Shown here in pieces: positions 1 to 10,848 of a stretch of 64,000 nucleotides of DNA. The position numbers were made by a program, and so were the translations under genes. Each line of letters starts with the position of its first letter. Positions within the stretch are counted from its first letter, which is position 1. A model generated the notes under the pieces. It was given only the letters and a program-made list of their open reading frames with translations. It did not search any database and was not told where the DNA came from. Source of the stretch: Cordilura impudica (Eukaryota; Arthropoda; Insecta; Diptera; Scathophagidae); assembly GCA_963682025.1 (NCBI GenBank), contig OY821519.1:107430099-107494098 (forward strand), given 5' to 3'.

Positions 1-425
1 CCCTAATTTGATAGGTATTTCTTTCTAGTTCTCCACCAAAATTACAGATTTTTATATTTTTACATTTTTTTTTAAGTTATGCTTATCTAAAATTGTTACT
101 AACTCATACAAAAAATTAAACAATGCTATGTGTGTGTTTAATATATTTGCTTATGTGTTTGCAAAAAAAAAGTAGTTTGTTTTCTTCATTCACAATAACA
201 ATTGAGTTGAATTAAAAAATAATTTTGGACATAAACCAATAATTGGATACAAACCAATAAAGACAGTAATGCAATCGATATTTAAAAAGTAACGAATTTT
301 GGATTGGCTAAAATTGATTAGAATACCTTCAGGGTCTTATAAACTAATTTATCAAATGAAAAAAAAAAAGAAAAGTCCTAGAATTTGCATTCGAATTTCA
401 AGGCTGTGATCTGCTGGTATAATTA
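1..425 (+). repeat. Unclassified repeat E, copy 1
   Basis: This AT-rich segment aligns by eye with 42100-42437 on the same strand and with 56585-57690 on the opposite strand. Shared landmarks are a run of ATTACAGATTTTTA, a CAATG-TGTGTGTGTTTA stretch, and a right end reading CTGGAATTTGC...CTCGAATTT...CTGCTAGT in the better copies. No coding capacity is visible. The left end probably lies outside the window. Its class is unknown. Confidence 0.55.
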
Positions 426-1500
426 AAAGGGAAAACTGCGGACATAAAAAACTAGCCAATATATTACTTTGAGTTTTGTCATGCTATGCTGTATTCCATA
501 TTATAATAAATTGTCCATGTATTCTATGTATTCCATTACATAACGAACATATATTTCATTCAACTATAAAATTATTTAATTAATAGAATTGAAAAAATGC
601 GATATCATAAATTAAGATTTTAACAAAAACTTATTGATGATTAAAAAAAACCATTATAATTAAAAGGAATTTTTTTACCGCCATTTAAAAATAAAATAAC
701 AAAAATTTGTCTTAAAGCTCTGGCTGTATTACATATGTATGTAGAAATCCAACATTAGTCAGTGTCAGTGAATCTATGATTGCAGTCACACATCAATTGA
801 TGTCAGTCAGCAGAATACATGAATAAGTCTATTTCAAAATGTCTATTTAAATTTTTTGCGTTTTTTTTTCTTTTTTTGTTGCTGTGGCTGTTGTAACCAT
901 TTCATTTTGTTTTCTTTTCACATTTGCTGATATTGCTGGTGATGTTTGTTCTCAAATCAGAATCACACAAAAACATATATACTAAAAAAAAAAATCTGAC
1001 GATATAGTATATACGACAATGGAGCCAGTATAAGAGAATGAAGAACAGAAGGAGCCATTACATTGCGTACAACCATAAAAAATATTTATTAAAATACACG
1101 CGATGTATTTCAATTGTGATATTGATGTGCCAATGTCATACTTGCTGGAAATGCTCTTTTGTCTGATTTTATCGTTGATGATACCCAAAAGCGTATTTCA
1201 GTTGAGTACTTAATGCTTTTAAAGACAAAAAAACACATTCAGAAAATGAAAAAACAAATCAAAAGATTGTTTAACCATTGCTCCAAAGCTCATTAAACGT
1301 ATCTGTAATGGTGATGGGAAATTCAAATACTGTTTAATGCTCGCCACTTTTAATATGGATTATCTTTGATTGTTCTTTTCATACCCTACGCCAGAGGTTA
1401 GAAGAAAATTAATTTGCCGTAACATCGTAAGCATAAAAAAAAAAATTTGACATATCAATCGACTCGCAATCACTTTTGTAGTCGAAAATAATGACCGATT
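426..1500. other. AT-rich stretch without recognisable feature
   Basis: About 1.1 kb of AT-rich sequence with homopolymer A and T runs. The only open frame is about 68 codons on the minus strand, low in complexity, and resembles no family I know. I see no repeat pairing with the rest of the window. Confidence 0.5.
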
Positions 1501-1529
1501 ACATTTCTTCTTTCATAAATGATATACGT

Positions 1530-1640
1530 AAATTGGGGTGAGTCAAATTGTAGGGCGCCAAAAAAATCTCCATGAGTATATTTGCCCAAGGAACCATAAC
1601 TCTAAAATCATTTTCGAGCCTGCAAAATTTCGATGAAGAT
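1530..1640 (+). repeat. Degenerate relative of GGGCGGG element left arm
   Basis: The stretch GTAGGGCGCCAAAAAAATC followed by TTTGCCCAAGGAACCATA and CTAAAA matches the order of motifs in the left arm of family C (2673, 7735, 45772), but the spacing is compressed and much is diverged. This may be an old copy or a related family. Confidence 0.4.
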
Positions 1641-2672
1641 ATTTTCATGATATTTTCCACAATACTCATTCAAATGTAAAAAAATTATTGAAAATGTGTA
1701 TTGTTTACAATGTGAGATTTACTTTAATGGTTTACGATCTGACGGTGCCTTCTGGTGCCTAGTGGAAACCAAAATATCCGAAGTGTGTTTATATGGGGAA
1801 ATATGACTTTTTTAGATTTTACGAAAATAACGTTCTACAGTTAAATTTTTTGGACAAGTTTTTATATGAATCGATTTCAGTATTAAATTGTCTTTTCAAA
1901 AAGGTATACCGCTACAAAATCGAATAAAATCTTGCACAGAAATAGCAAATGCCCCATACCACTTTTGTGTCAAAAAAAATAAAACACGAGGACATGAAAT
2001 TTTTTGCCACTTTTTCAATTTTGAGAAATTGACTAAAACAAAATTTTTTTTTGGTCCCTATACTTATGAGCACTCGGAAGTATTGTTTCATTATCACTTA
2101 GTTAACCTATTGCGCAATGAGACCGAAAATAGTTAATTTTTTTGATAAAAGTTTGAAAACACATTTTTCAAGATTTTAAAAATTTTTTAAACAAAATTTA
2201 AAAAAATGGATCTGGCACTTTATGCTTTTGTTAGATACATGCTAAAGTTTAACCATATAAATTTTTATGTAAATCATACTGCTAAAATTTTTTTTCAATG
2301 ATTTATTTTTTGTGGACTACGAGAAAAAATAGATTTTTGTGAAATGTTCAGTAAATATAATCTTTCTAATTTCTTTGTATCAAAACTTAATCAGTTTTCT
2401 AATTTTTTATGTTATATTTTATCCTAATAGCTAGCCTTTTGGACTTGGGGTCACATATGTCCCCAAGCTAATAAAAGATAATTTATTCAAAAAATTCAAA
2501 TATTTTGTAAGTGCTGCAGAGCTTTTACATGTGACAGTTAAAATATAATAACTAAATGTGCAAGTCTTCCATGCTAAAAACTAAGATAAGTCCGAGGATA
2601 TTAATCCATTCCTTGCCGAAGCCAATTGCCAATTTGAAGAAGGGAATTTTGGGATTAAACTATACGTATTTA
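1641..2672. other. Unassigned AT-rich sequence with one short inverted repeat
   Basis: No family recognised. At 2435-2465 the sequence CTTGGGG...CCCCAAG forms a short inverted repeat around an ACATATGT core. An 82-codon open frame at 1888-2136 has no visible domain and overlaps an antisense frame of similar length, so I do not call a gene. Confidence 0.45.
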
Positions 2673-2812
2673 TTAGGGCGGGTCGATTTAAAAATCGCTC
2701 AAGTGACAACGAAAATCGTACTCTAGGGACCAAAATAAGAAACATTGCCCGAGGATCCATACATCTAAAACGAATTCTGATGTCCCGACTTTTGACCTGT
2801 CTGTTGTTTTTT
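2673..2812 (+). repeat. GGGCGGG (family C) element, left arm only
   Basis: The segment starts ATTAGGGCGGGTCGATTT and continues with AAATCGCTCAAGTGACAA, a CCAAAATAAGAAACATTGCC motif and ACGAATTCTGATGTCCCGAC. These are in the same order as the left arms at 7735 and 45772. It stops abruptly where the foldback at 2813 begins, so it is a truncated copy. Confidence 0.75.
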
Positions 2813-3040
2813 GTTCAATACTTCGCTTTCCTTTGGACAGCATCTTCAAGAATATTATTAAATGAGTAACAATAATTCCAGCTAACAAAAATGTGTGCTT
2901 CTAATTTTACATTTCATCAATACAATATGAAATGTAAAAGTTAAGGACATATTTTTGTTGGCTTGAATTATTGTTACTCATTAAGTAATATTCCTGAAGA
3001 TGCTATCCAAAGGATAGCGAAATATTGACTAAAAACCAAG
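2813..3040. repeat. Foldback structure with ~85-bp inverted arms
   Basis: The left arm (about 2813-2894) and the right arm (about 2946-3037) are near-perfect reverse complements. Both carry CCTTTGGA-AGCATCTTC, a GAATATTA stretch and GAGTAACAATAATTC. The ~50-nt centre contains a smaller inverted repeat, TTTTACATTTCAT paired with ATGAAATGTAAAA. The whole could fold into a long hairpin. It directly abuts a truncated family C arm. No coding potential is seen. Confidence 0.75.
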
Positions 3041-3480
3041 CAAGCACATGTTCTTTTACAGATGTAAAAATATAGACTTGGTTGATACATTCGTCCGCAC
3101 ATATATTTAGCAAAAAACAAAGCTAATGAAAAAAGCAATAAACAAGCCATATGTAACCAAACAGCTACATACATCCCTGGTTCGTCCTACCGAGTGGTTC
3201 TTAAGGATGGATATAGGCTATAAATTTTGTGATATTTTAGTCGGCATGGCACCTCCCAAACAAAGTAAAAATAAAAAGTCATATCTCGAGCACTGTAACA
3301 GTGATAGCCATGGGACTCTGAGTTAGCCCGTTAGTTATTCATGCGATTAGTCCAGCAGTAGATGGGAGTGATTGAAGCGTAAATATATAATGCCACATAA
3401 CAGTTGTACTATAGAAGGGAAAGCCTTGGCGCTTTGTACGATTTCATCAAACATTATTGTTAGTAGTCGGGCGTGTTACC
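3041..3480 (+). repeat. Degenerate repeat D, copy 1
   Basis: From about 3225 the sequence has GGCATGGCACCTCCCAAA, then TCATATCTCGAGCACTGTAA and a GGGAGTG segment. Related motifs occur at 18496-18640, 41850-42060 and 43740-44070. It looks like an old non-coding mobile repeat of unknown class. Upstream (3041-3225) nothing is recognised. Confidence 0.4.
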
Positions 3481-3585
3481 TCCTACACAAAAAATATGAA
3501 GTACTATGAAAGCGACAGTCTTGAAACTTTTGAGAAGTACATTAATTAGCAATGTGAGTAGTCGTGGACAATATAGGCGGAATTA

Positions 3586-3690
3586 CTAAATCCAAAAGTC
3601 GTCAAAATCAAAAATCGCCAAAACCGAAAATCACGAAAAACAAAAATCGCAAAAAACAAAAATTAAAAATCGGCGAAACCAAAAATTTAT
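3586..3690 (+). repeat. Imperfect minisatellite of AAAATCGCCAAA-like units
   Basis: Short irregular units of 10-13 bp such as AAAATCGCCAAAACC and AAAAATCGCAAAA are repeated about eight times. The same motif in opposite orientation occurs at 41785-41825 and 43160-43290, so it is a recurrent component of a dispersed repeat. The 68-codon open frame across it (about 3564-3770) is the lysine-rich reading of the repeat and is not called a gene. Confidence 0.65.
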
Positions 3691-4019
3691 TTATTTATTT
3701 ATTTCGGTTTTCCGTGCCGCAAGACTTAAAATCTTATTATTATCGCACAGAATCATCACATTGTACATAATTGAAAATTGAAAACATTATTAAGATATTA
3801 CAATTAAAAAATTAAAAAAAAACAAATAATAAAAATAAACTTTATATATATAGTACAATAATACAATAAAAAGTTAGCAAAAATAAAAACCAAATAATTA
3901 ATAATGAATATGAATATATATGTATAAATCAAATATATGTGAAAAAATAAATATAATATTATAATAGTAAAGAAAAATAGCTTTTTTGAATGGCAAAGCG
4001 TTGCTTAGTAATTGCATAT
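3691..4019. other. AT-rich stretch with TTTA microsatellite
   Basis: Contains a short (TTTA)n tract near 3687-3704 and otherwise AT-rich sequence up to the TTAA site of the next element. No gene seen. Confidence 0.5.
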
Positions 4020-4023
4020 TTAA

Positions 4024-5007
4024 CCCTAGAATCATAAGCAGTCATAAAATTTACGATTCAAAAATTAAAATTTAATGCCAACAACACCTTACTTAACCTA
4101 CACATCGTATGGAAAGTCAGCGTACCCTTAATTTTTGAAGTCAGAAGTTGTCGTTGAATGCGGAAGGAATGTTTTATTTCTATAGAAACAAGTAAAATCG
4201 CGATAGAGTCCTAAATTTTACAAGTGCTTAGCTTTAATGCAATTCTTTTTTGTTTACAATTCTATTAGAAAAATAATAATTTTTATCTTTTTCTGTTAAA
4301 GAACCATAAATATAAAGAAAAAATATGCGTGACCTCTGTAGCAGAATGAGCTGGAACAGATCATGCAAGAGGAATTCAACATAGAACAAGAAACTGAGGA
4401 TAATATTGGAAATGATTTTAGTGCATCCGAATCTGAGTACATGTTCTAAAAAGCTAAAATTACGTCAGAATACTCAAGACGTCAGCGTAGCCGAACAAGA
4501 AACCATGAAGCAGTACCCTAACGTAAATCAACAGGTAGGAGAAGATACTCCTGTGTGCTTTTGCGGTGAAAACGGGAATCGCTGGTTTCCTGTGCCCGAT
4601 AATCGCAAAAGAACTGGAAAACGAAATATTGTGCATATATTACAAGGTCCTCAAGTATGTGGTCGTGATTCATGGTATCCATTAAATGCCTTTCAATGCT
4701 TTCTAAGCATCGAAATTAGAGATATAATTTTGATTCACATAAATTCTAAAAATTCTATTAGATCCCTACAATTACTCTAATATGTCTGCCTTCGTGTCCC
4801 AAACGAATAGATGATAATTATTTGTTATATCTGGGTTGTATAAAACCGATTAAGAAATAATGTAAAACCGATTACTCAAAAAGAATTTATCCAGTTCAAT
4901 GTAAAAAATTAAAGAAAATTGCTAAATAAATAATTTTTTTTTCTCAATAAAAAAAGTTGTAAAATTTACGAGTGCTTATGGTTCGAAATTATCTTAAGAT
5001 TCTAGGG
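4024..5007 (+). mobile_element. Internally deleted piggyBac element
   Basis: Both ends begin with CCCTAGAATC in inverted orientation. The left target site is TTAA (4020-4023) and the right one reads TTAG (5008-5011), a one-base decay of TTAA. A second inverted motif, CATAAGCA-TC-TAAAATTTAC, lies directly next to the left tip (4033-4056) but about 18 bp further in on the right (4959-4980). This asymmetric subterminal repeat layout is typical of piggyBac. At 984 bp the element is far shorter than the 2.4-2.7 kb of autonomous members, and it retains only an N-terminal transposase fragment. Confidence 0.85.
4350..4780 (+). pseudogene. piggyBac transposase N-terminal fragment
   Basis: The reading starts with a glutamate-rich stretch (EEFNIEQETEDNIGND) and needs a frameshift near 4440. 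It then continues through VCFCGENGNRWFPVPD, RKRTGKRNIVHILQGPQ, a LNAFQCFLSIEI-like segment and a stop. An acidic N-terminus followed by a basic R-x-R-NIV block and a P-L-x-AF-x-xF segment matches the N-terminal region of piggyBac transposases. The catalytic DDD core and the C-terminal cysteine-rich domain are absent. It is a remnant in a non-autonomous element and presumably makes no active protein. Confidence 0.65.
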
Positions 5008-5059
5008 TTAGTGGCAGCATATTCCGAAGATGAATTTCAAAGACATGAAAATGGTGTTC

Positions 5060-5560
5060 CGAAAATTAGTTTCTGTAACTGATTTATATCATGTCATTAG
5101 ATCGGCTGGAGCAAGTAGGGATTAATCTATTAATTAGGTGCCCTGGTTCATGTTCTTATTTTAGAAGATCATCTATGTTGACTCCATAAAGGCTTTTGGA
5201 GTATGCTGGTATATGATCATATTTTCTTAGTTTAAAGGCGTATCTTAATATTGCGTTGTAAGTTCCGATAAGTTTTTTTTCTACATGCAGAATTCACGTT
5301 TACAAATATTTCACAACCATACAGTAAAGTTGGGGATGAGATATGTTTTCGCAAGTAGTATTCGTATGTTCAATGGGGTTAAGTGTTGATATGTCCGTTG
5401 TGTACGTAACATAGAGAAAGTTTTCTCAGATGAGGTATTCATATGATCAGACCAGGTGAGAGTATTATTAAAGTATTATCTTTTAAACGAAAAATTGCCA
5501 ATTGAAATTATAAATTCAAGGCCAATAGTTAAGTGTTGCCGGATTTAATTTGGAAAATCC
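5060..5560 (-). pseudogene. Non-LTR reverse transcriptase fragment (thumb region)
   Basis: Read on the minus strand this gives NNTLTWSDHMN, FSMLRTQRTYQHLTPLNIR, LLAKTYLIPTLLYGCEI and NAILRYAFKLRKYDHIP, then an in-frame stop. This is the conserved layout downstream of the RT palm in jockey-like non-LTR elements: W-x-DHI, R-x-L-L-AK-x-Y, then L-x-Y-G-E and a second R-Y-x-F-x-L-R block. Upstream (5480-5560) the reading continues weakly with stops. The endonuclease and YADD box are missing. The clade is uncertain. Confidence 0.55.
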
Positions 5561-6920
5561 ATGTTCTTCTAATTGACAGCTATATGTAGCCTGTTCCAGA
5601 GGAGAAACACCGAAGAATTTGATAATTGTTGCACCGAATAAAAAAACAATAAATTTTGTATATCAGCAATCATTAAATAATAAAAAAAAATATAAAACAA
5701 ACGTAGGAAAAATTGGTGAAGAAATCGGACACGTCCGTAAGTCTCGGTAAGTCCTAGCGAAGTGCTACAGCGCAAAAAAAAATATTATATGTAAGTTGAA
5801 TTTTTCACTAGATGTTATGTTATCCCTTGTTGTTATCAAATTGTATTATTCTTATTGTTTTTAATAATGTTGCCAGATTCAATAAAGCAGAATCCCTAAA
5901 GATGTTGGAATACTCCCAACAAAACTTCGGATTGAAAAAAATGGAATAATCTTTTATTTACATTTGAAATACATGACATTGAAAGCCTGATTAGAGTAAT
6001 TTCTAATAACAAAAATTTAAATAGAATACATTAAATTCACCGTATAACCATACGTACTTAAGGGTACATGGTAGGTCAATATCAAATTATATGAATATCA
6101 ATATGAATATATAATCTTTTCGAACATCAATGACACTCAAAATTAACCTTAACACCGAAGTAACGCAAAGTACCTCTGAGTCTCTTCAATCTAAGTCCAT
6201 ACCAATGGAACATATAGCTATTCGTAATTTGACCTGGTATGACAACATGAACAAAATCAATTTCATATTTTGATAATTTGACAAATGAAAGGTGCTTAAT
6301 GGAAAAGAGAATACCGTCAGGAATAAAAAATTGTCTTTTCTTCCAGATTCAAGATATAAAAAAATATTCTTTAAAGAATTTGTTTTTATGACCCGGTAAA
6401 TGATCTATTGTCTCAGAAATGGAAGCATATATAATTTTAAAAGAGTACCATGTTATTATGAAAATATTTATACTTTCTTTTAAGACTGACATCCTTCATC
6501 TTGAACACTTTGAAAGGTAAAATATGTACTTAAATGAGTCCAGGTGTCACTAATCTTTACACATAAAATCCAAGCATGTTCAGTCGAAAGAAAATTACAT
6601 TTCAACATGTAATTATTTCCTTAAGAGTAAATAAGCACAAGTAGAACATAAGAGAGAAGTAATGATTAAAGCATGTAAATAATATGACTAAATAATATGC
6701 TGTCATCTCGTTTGTGTATGAGCTGATAGCTCTGGAGCTCTAGCTAGTCGGGAAGTTAGTGAAAACTGCAAACAAAACCATGCTGCCCAAAGACATGATG
6801 AAGAAATCACAATAAAAATAACAAAGCAATGCATTGTCATCCGGCTTTCAGAACTGTAGCTAGTCGGGAAGTTGGTGTAAAATTACTTACATAAACCGGC
6901 TCAAACAAACAAATAAAGAA
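5561..6920. other. AT-rich sequence with a 21-bp direct duplication
   Basis: No gene recognised. TAGCTAGTCGGGAAGTTRGTG occurs at 6741-6761 and again at 6857-6877 in direct orientation, 116 bp apart, with similar flanking words (GTCATC upstream of both). This suggests a partial tandem duplication. The 68-codon open frame at 5569-5775 (minus) is not recognised. Confidence 0.45.
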
Positions 6921-7699
6921 CAAGCAAGAAAATTATAGTCGGTCTAGACCGACTATACGATACCCTATACCATGCGTTTAGGGACCCTATCTCTTAAGCC
7001 CAACTAACTGGACATAGAAAATAAGCATAAACCAAATTTGAGTGGAATTTTTATTAATTTTTTTTGGCTGCAGATATGAAAAAGTTCATATCGGATGCTA
7101 TATCTAAATGAGGACTAGGCTCAAAATTGGACCGATCCAGACCATGTTTGGTAAGGTCTCTTGTATTTTGCAAAAATATGTACAAACAAAATTTTAGAAA
7201 AATCTGTTCAATATTTTAGTTTTTTGGTAGATTTAAGTGAAGATCGGGAAGCAGCTTTGTATGGGTGCTATGGCTATGAATTGTCCTCTAGGGTTTATTT
7301 TTCGACTACTGATTAATGGATGTAATAAACACATACAACCCCAATTTGACTAAGATTTATATGATAATAGGGATCTTATGACAATTTAAGTCGATTTCAT
7401 AGGGGTCATTTGTATGGGGGCTAGGTCTGAACATGGACTGATTCTCACTAATTTCAACAGCGTTCATCCTATGGCCGATAGAAGCTTAAGTAACAAATTT
7501 AATCAAAATATATTTATATTTGCGACCTGCAGTTTGATTACAAGCTTTACATGGACACACAGACGGATGGACGGACGGACGGACATCGTTAAATCGAATC
7601 AGATAGTGATTCTGATTCGATCGGTCCAATATTTTTGATAGATACAAACAGCAGCACAAATTCATTATACCCAAACCACATAGTGGTATAGGGTATAAA
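6921..7699 (+). mobile_element. DINE-1-like element, family A copy 1
   Basis: This is a near-complete representative of the window's most abundant repeat. It starts CAAGCAAGAAAATTATAG and is followed by a perfect palindrome around AGTCGGTCTAGACCGACT. A body of about 600 bp ends in a GACG microsatellite (7557-7583), then an ATTCGATCGGT motif and a terminal hairpin CCACATAGTGGTATAGGGTATA. The hairpin and GTCC/GACG microsatellite are hallmarks of DINE-1/INE-1 (Helentron-associated, non-autonomous) elements. Open frames inside it recur in all copies and are judged non-coding. Confidence 0.85.
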
Positions 7700-8088
7700 A
7701 ATGTAAATAACTACATATGTATATATTTATATTAGGGCGGGCAAAGAAATCGCTCAAGTGACAAAGAAAATCATATTCTCGGGATCAAAATAAGAAACTT
7801 TGCCCAAGGAACCATACCTCAAAAACGAATTCTGATGTCCCGACTTTTGACCCCAACCCCATTCCCCCTCATGCAATTGATCTGAAACTTGGCCCATAAT
7901 CTTGTTGTGCATACAAATTAATTTTGAGGTAGGCAAGCAGAGTCACGCATCACGGAGTGATCTAAAAGTTATTTACCCTCATCCGATCGATCTGAAGCTT
8001 GGCCCATACACTTGCTGTGAAAAAAGATTAACTTTGACGTAGTCACGCACAGTCACGGATAGATGAAAAATTAACTTCCCTAAAGAAC

Positions 8089-8341
8089 ATGTTGTTGATT
8101 ACACAGGTAGTTATTTATATATTTAAAAAAAATATCGTTGGACAGTTTTTCAATAATATTACTGCTGCAACAGTCAAATTTTTGAACATAAAAAGGATGT
8201 TTATTTGGTATAGTAACCAAATGCGGTTTAATTTACATCATATTTTGAGAGAACCAAATTCTGAATTGATTGGTTACGTTAGACTGGAACATGAAACCAC
8301 TGAATACAAACCAACAAAATTAAATGATTTATTCAACTATA
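8089..8341 (+). pseudogene. Orphan transposon gene, part 1 (family C)
   Basis: The open frame runs into the DINE-like insertion at about 8342. The part ending LREPNSELIGYVRLEHE resembles, from memory, a P-x-S-x-IGH segment that precedes an SDG motif in a set of uncharacterised repeat-encoded proteins of insects. The start is not defined; the first methionine lies just inside the left arm. The reading is resumed after the insertion at about 9150. No function is assigned. Confidence 0.45.
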
Positions 8342-9147
8342 ACAAGTAAGAAAATTATAGTCGGTCTAGACCGACTATAGGCTACCCTATACCATGTGTT
8401 TAGAGACCCTACCCCATAGGCCCAACTAACTGGGCATACAAAATAAGCATAAATCAAATTTGAGTAGGATTTTTATAAATTTTTTTGTCTGCAGATATGA
8501 AAAAGTTCATATCGGATGCTATATCTATATGGGGACTAGGCCCAAAAATGAACCCATCCTGACCATGTTTGGTAGGGTCTCTTGTATTTTGCAAAAATAT
8601 ATACAAACAAAATTTGAGAAGAATCAGTGCAACATTTTTGTTTTTTGATAGATTTAAGTGAAGATCGGGGAGCAGCACTATATGTGGACTATGACTAATA
8701 GTTGTCCCATAGGGATCATTCTTGGACCACTGATTAATGGATGTAATAAACACATACAAACCCGATTTGACTAAGATTTATATGATAATTTGGACCTTAT
8801 GACAATTTAAGTCGATTTCATAGCGGTCATTTGTATGGGGGCTAGGTCTAAACATGGACCGATTCTCACCACTTTCAACAGCGTTCATCTTATGCCCGAT
8901 AGAAACTTACATACCAAATTTCATCAAAATATATTCATATTTGCTACCTGCAGTTTGATTACAAGCTTTACATGGAGACACAGACGGACGGACGGACGGA
9001 CGGACGGACATCGTTAAATCGAATCAGATAGCGATTCTGATTCGATCGGTATAATTAAAGATGGGTCTAGGTCAAATATTTTTGGTAGTTACAAACAGCA
9101 GCACAAAGACATTATACCCAAACCACATAGTGGTATAGGGTATAAAA
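8342..9147 (+). mobile_element. DINE-1-like element, family A copy 2 (inside orphan gene)
   Basis: Full-length copy from CAAGTAAGAAAATTATAGTC through the GACG microsatellite (about 8982-9008, seven units) to the terminal hairpin ACCACATAGTGGTATAGGGT. It interrupts the family C gene: coding-like sequence lies directly on both sides. No target duplication is visible, consistent with Helentron-type insertion. Confidence 0.85.
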
Positions 9148-9149
9148 AT

Positions 9150-9556
9150 ATATCACGGGATGCATTAATTGGCATATGCACTGACGGTGAGCCAACTAAC
9201 ACTGGCCCACACGGTGGAGTTATACGACGATTCGAATTGCTGTTAAAAATACCATTGCATTGGTTCGTTTGCCTTCTATACTTCAACAAACTTCCGTTTT
9301 GGCATGTGTTTGAAGCTTTAGATAAATGAACCAGCACTGGACCAAGATCGGCAACAGGAAAACTGAGCCATCAATCGAAACTTGTGAAACTCTTCCGGCA
9401 ATTTGTTGCTATGACTCATTTATAATAATTGTCAAACATTTTTAATTATTTTGTTATTATTTATTTTCAGGTGGTGGACGGGTTTCAGAAAATTGAGTTG
9501 AAAAAATGCCCCTTGCTCTAGAAAAAATTATATTTTCAACCGAGTCGAAGTATTTA
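9150..9556 (+). pseudogene. Orphan transposon gene, part 2 (TDG motif region)
   Basis: After the DINE-like copy the reading resumes with SRDALIGICTDGEPTNTGP, GGVIRRFELLLKIPLHWFVC, then NKLPFWHVFEALDK and a stop codon. A later GPRSATGKLSHQSKLV segment continues in the same frame. The order of an (S/T)DG-x-x-x-NTG-x-GG motif, a W-F-C block, and an ELP-x-x-H-x-F-x-x-LD block matches what I remember of uncharacterised insect and cnidarian repeat-encoded proteins. The aspartate of TDG could be catalytic, but that is a guess. Further on (about 9470-9556) coding similarity is weaker, up to the rosa insertion. Confidence 0.55.
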
Positions 9557-9558
9557 TA

Positions 9559-10848
9559 AAGGGTTTTTCAATAAGAGCGCTACAAAATTTTTTTAAATAA
9601 AACAAAAACGGTTTGGATATCAATGAAATTCTTTATTCCTGTAAAAGCGCGTTCGATGCCATTATGTATGGAAATCGATCTCTTTTGCATGGCCACCATG
9701 GGCACGCTTGCAGAAGTCCAGACGCTGAACGCAATTTTCGACGGTTTTCAAGCATAAATCGGCCGATACTGCTGCAATTTCACGTTCGATATTCGTATGA
9801 AGTTCATCAATCGGCGCTGGCTTGTTGGCATAGACCATAGACTTGACGTAGCCCCACAGGAAATGGTCCAACGGCGTCAAATCACACGACCGAGGCGGCC
9901 AATCGACTGGACCATTTCGTGAGATAACACGTTCTCCAAACTTTATTTCCAATAAATTGATTGTGACATTCGCTGTGTGGCTTGTGGTACTGTCCTGTTG
10001 GAACAACATGTCCTCCAAGTCGGCATCATCCAATTAGGGCCAAATATATTCGGTTATCATTGAACGGTAGCGATTCCCATTCACAGCAACGTGCCGGTCT
10101 TGATCATCATGGAAGAAGTACGGCCTAATGGCGCCGCCGGCCCATAAACCGCACCAAACCGTAATTTTTCGGGATGCAATGATGACGTGTGGATTGCTGT
10201 CTGACCAATAATGCATACTTTGTTTATTTGACAAAACCATTCAGCCAGAAATTAGCCTCATCGCTGAATATGATTTTTCGATGAAAATCCGAATCATTTT
10301 CAAGTTGTTGCTGAGCCCAATTCACGAACATACGACGCTTCTGGTGGTCAAGCGGCTTCACTTCTTGCGTCAATTTGATCTTGTAAGGATGTAGGCCAAG
10401 ATCTTTTCGCAAAATTCGCCACAACGACATCGCAGAGATGCCTAACGCTTGAGAACGACGTGTGAGAGACACATTTGGGCTTTCTTCAACTGAAGCCTCA
10501 GCGGCAGCAGTATTCTCGACACTACGGGCACTTCTTTGTCTCATTGGCACGGGAGCATTTTGTACTGTGCCTGTGGATTCAAATTTTTTCACTAGACGCT
10601 CAATTGTTGATCTGCTAGGACGATTATGACGACCATAAATTGGACGTAGCGCTCTTAACGTTGAGGCCATTGACTCCGAATTTCGGTAGTAAATTTTAAT
10701 AATTTCGACTCGTTGTTGGCTCGTATATCCTTCCATCATAAAATGGCAAACCTTACTGAAGAGAAATGTCAAAAGAGCGGCAAGAAATATGGCGTCGTTT
10801 GCTGTCCCTGTCTTTCTACTTTTGCAGCGTCCCTTTTGAAGAACCCTT
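9559..10848 (-). mobile_element. rosa-type (DD41D) mariner element
   Basis: The ends are imperfect inverted repeats: AAGGGTTTTTCAATAAG at 9559 and the reverse complement of a CTTTTGAAGAACCCTT end at 10848. A TA dinucleotide precedes the left end (9557-9558); the right flank reads TT, so one copy of the target TA may have decayed. It encodes a nearly complete but broken transposase on the minus strand. It is inserted in the family C gene, because coding-like sequence (MAHTISSGAV...) resumes directly at the right end. Confidence 0.8.
9662..10739 (-). pseudogene. rosa-like mariner transposase, three disabled pieces
   Basis: The likely start is the methionine pair at 10739/10736, giving MMEGYTSQQRVEIIKIYY. 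Piece 1 (to 10224) has two helix-turn-helix regions (TSQQRVEII and LTRRSQALGISAMSLWRILR) and the first catalytic Asp in IIFSDEANFW. A frameshift near 10230 leads to piece 2 (YWSDSNPHV, KITVWCGLWAGG), where about six residues between HV and KITVWC seem missing compared with the family. A CAA to TAA nonsense change at 10034-10036 separates piece 3. Piece 3 carries FQQDSTTSHTANVT (second Asp) and LTPLDHFLWGYVK (third Asp), with 41 residues between, which defines DD41D. All three catalytic residues remain, but the gene is dead. Expected length is about 345 residues. Confidence 0.88.
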
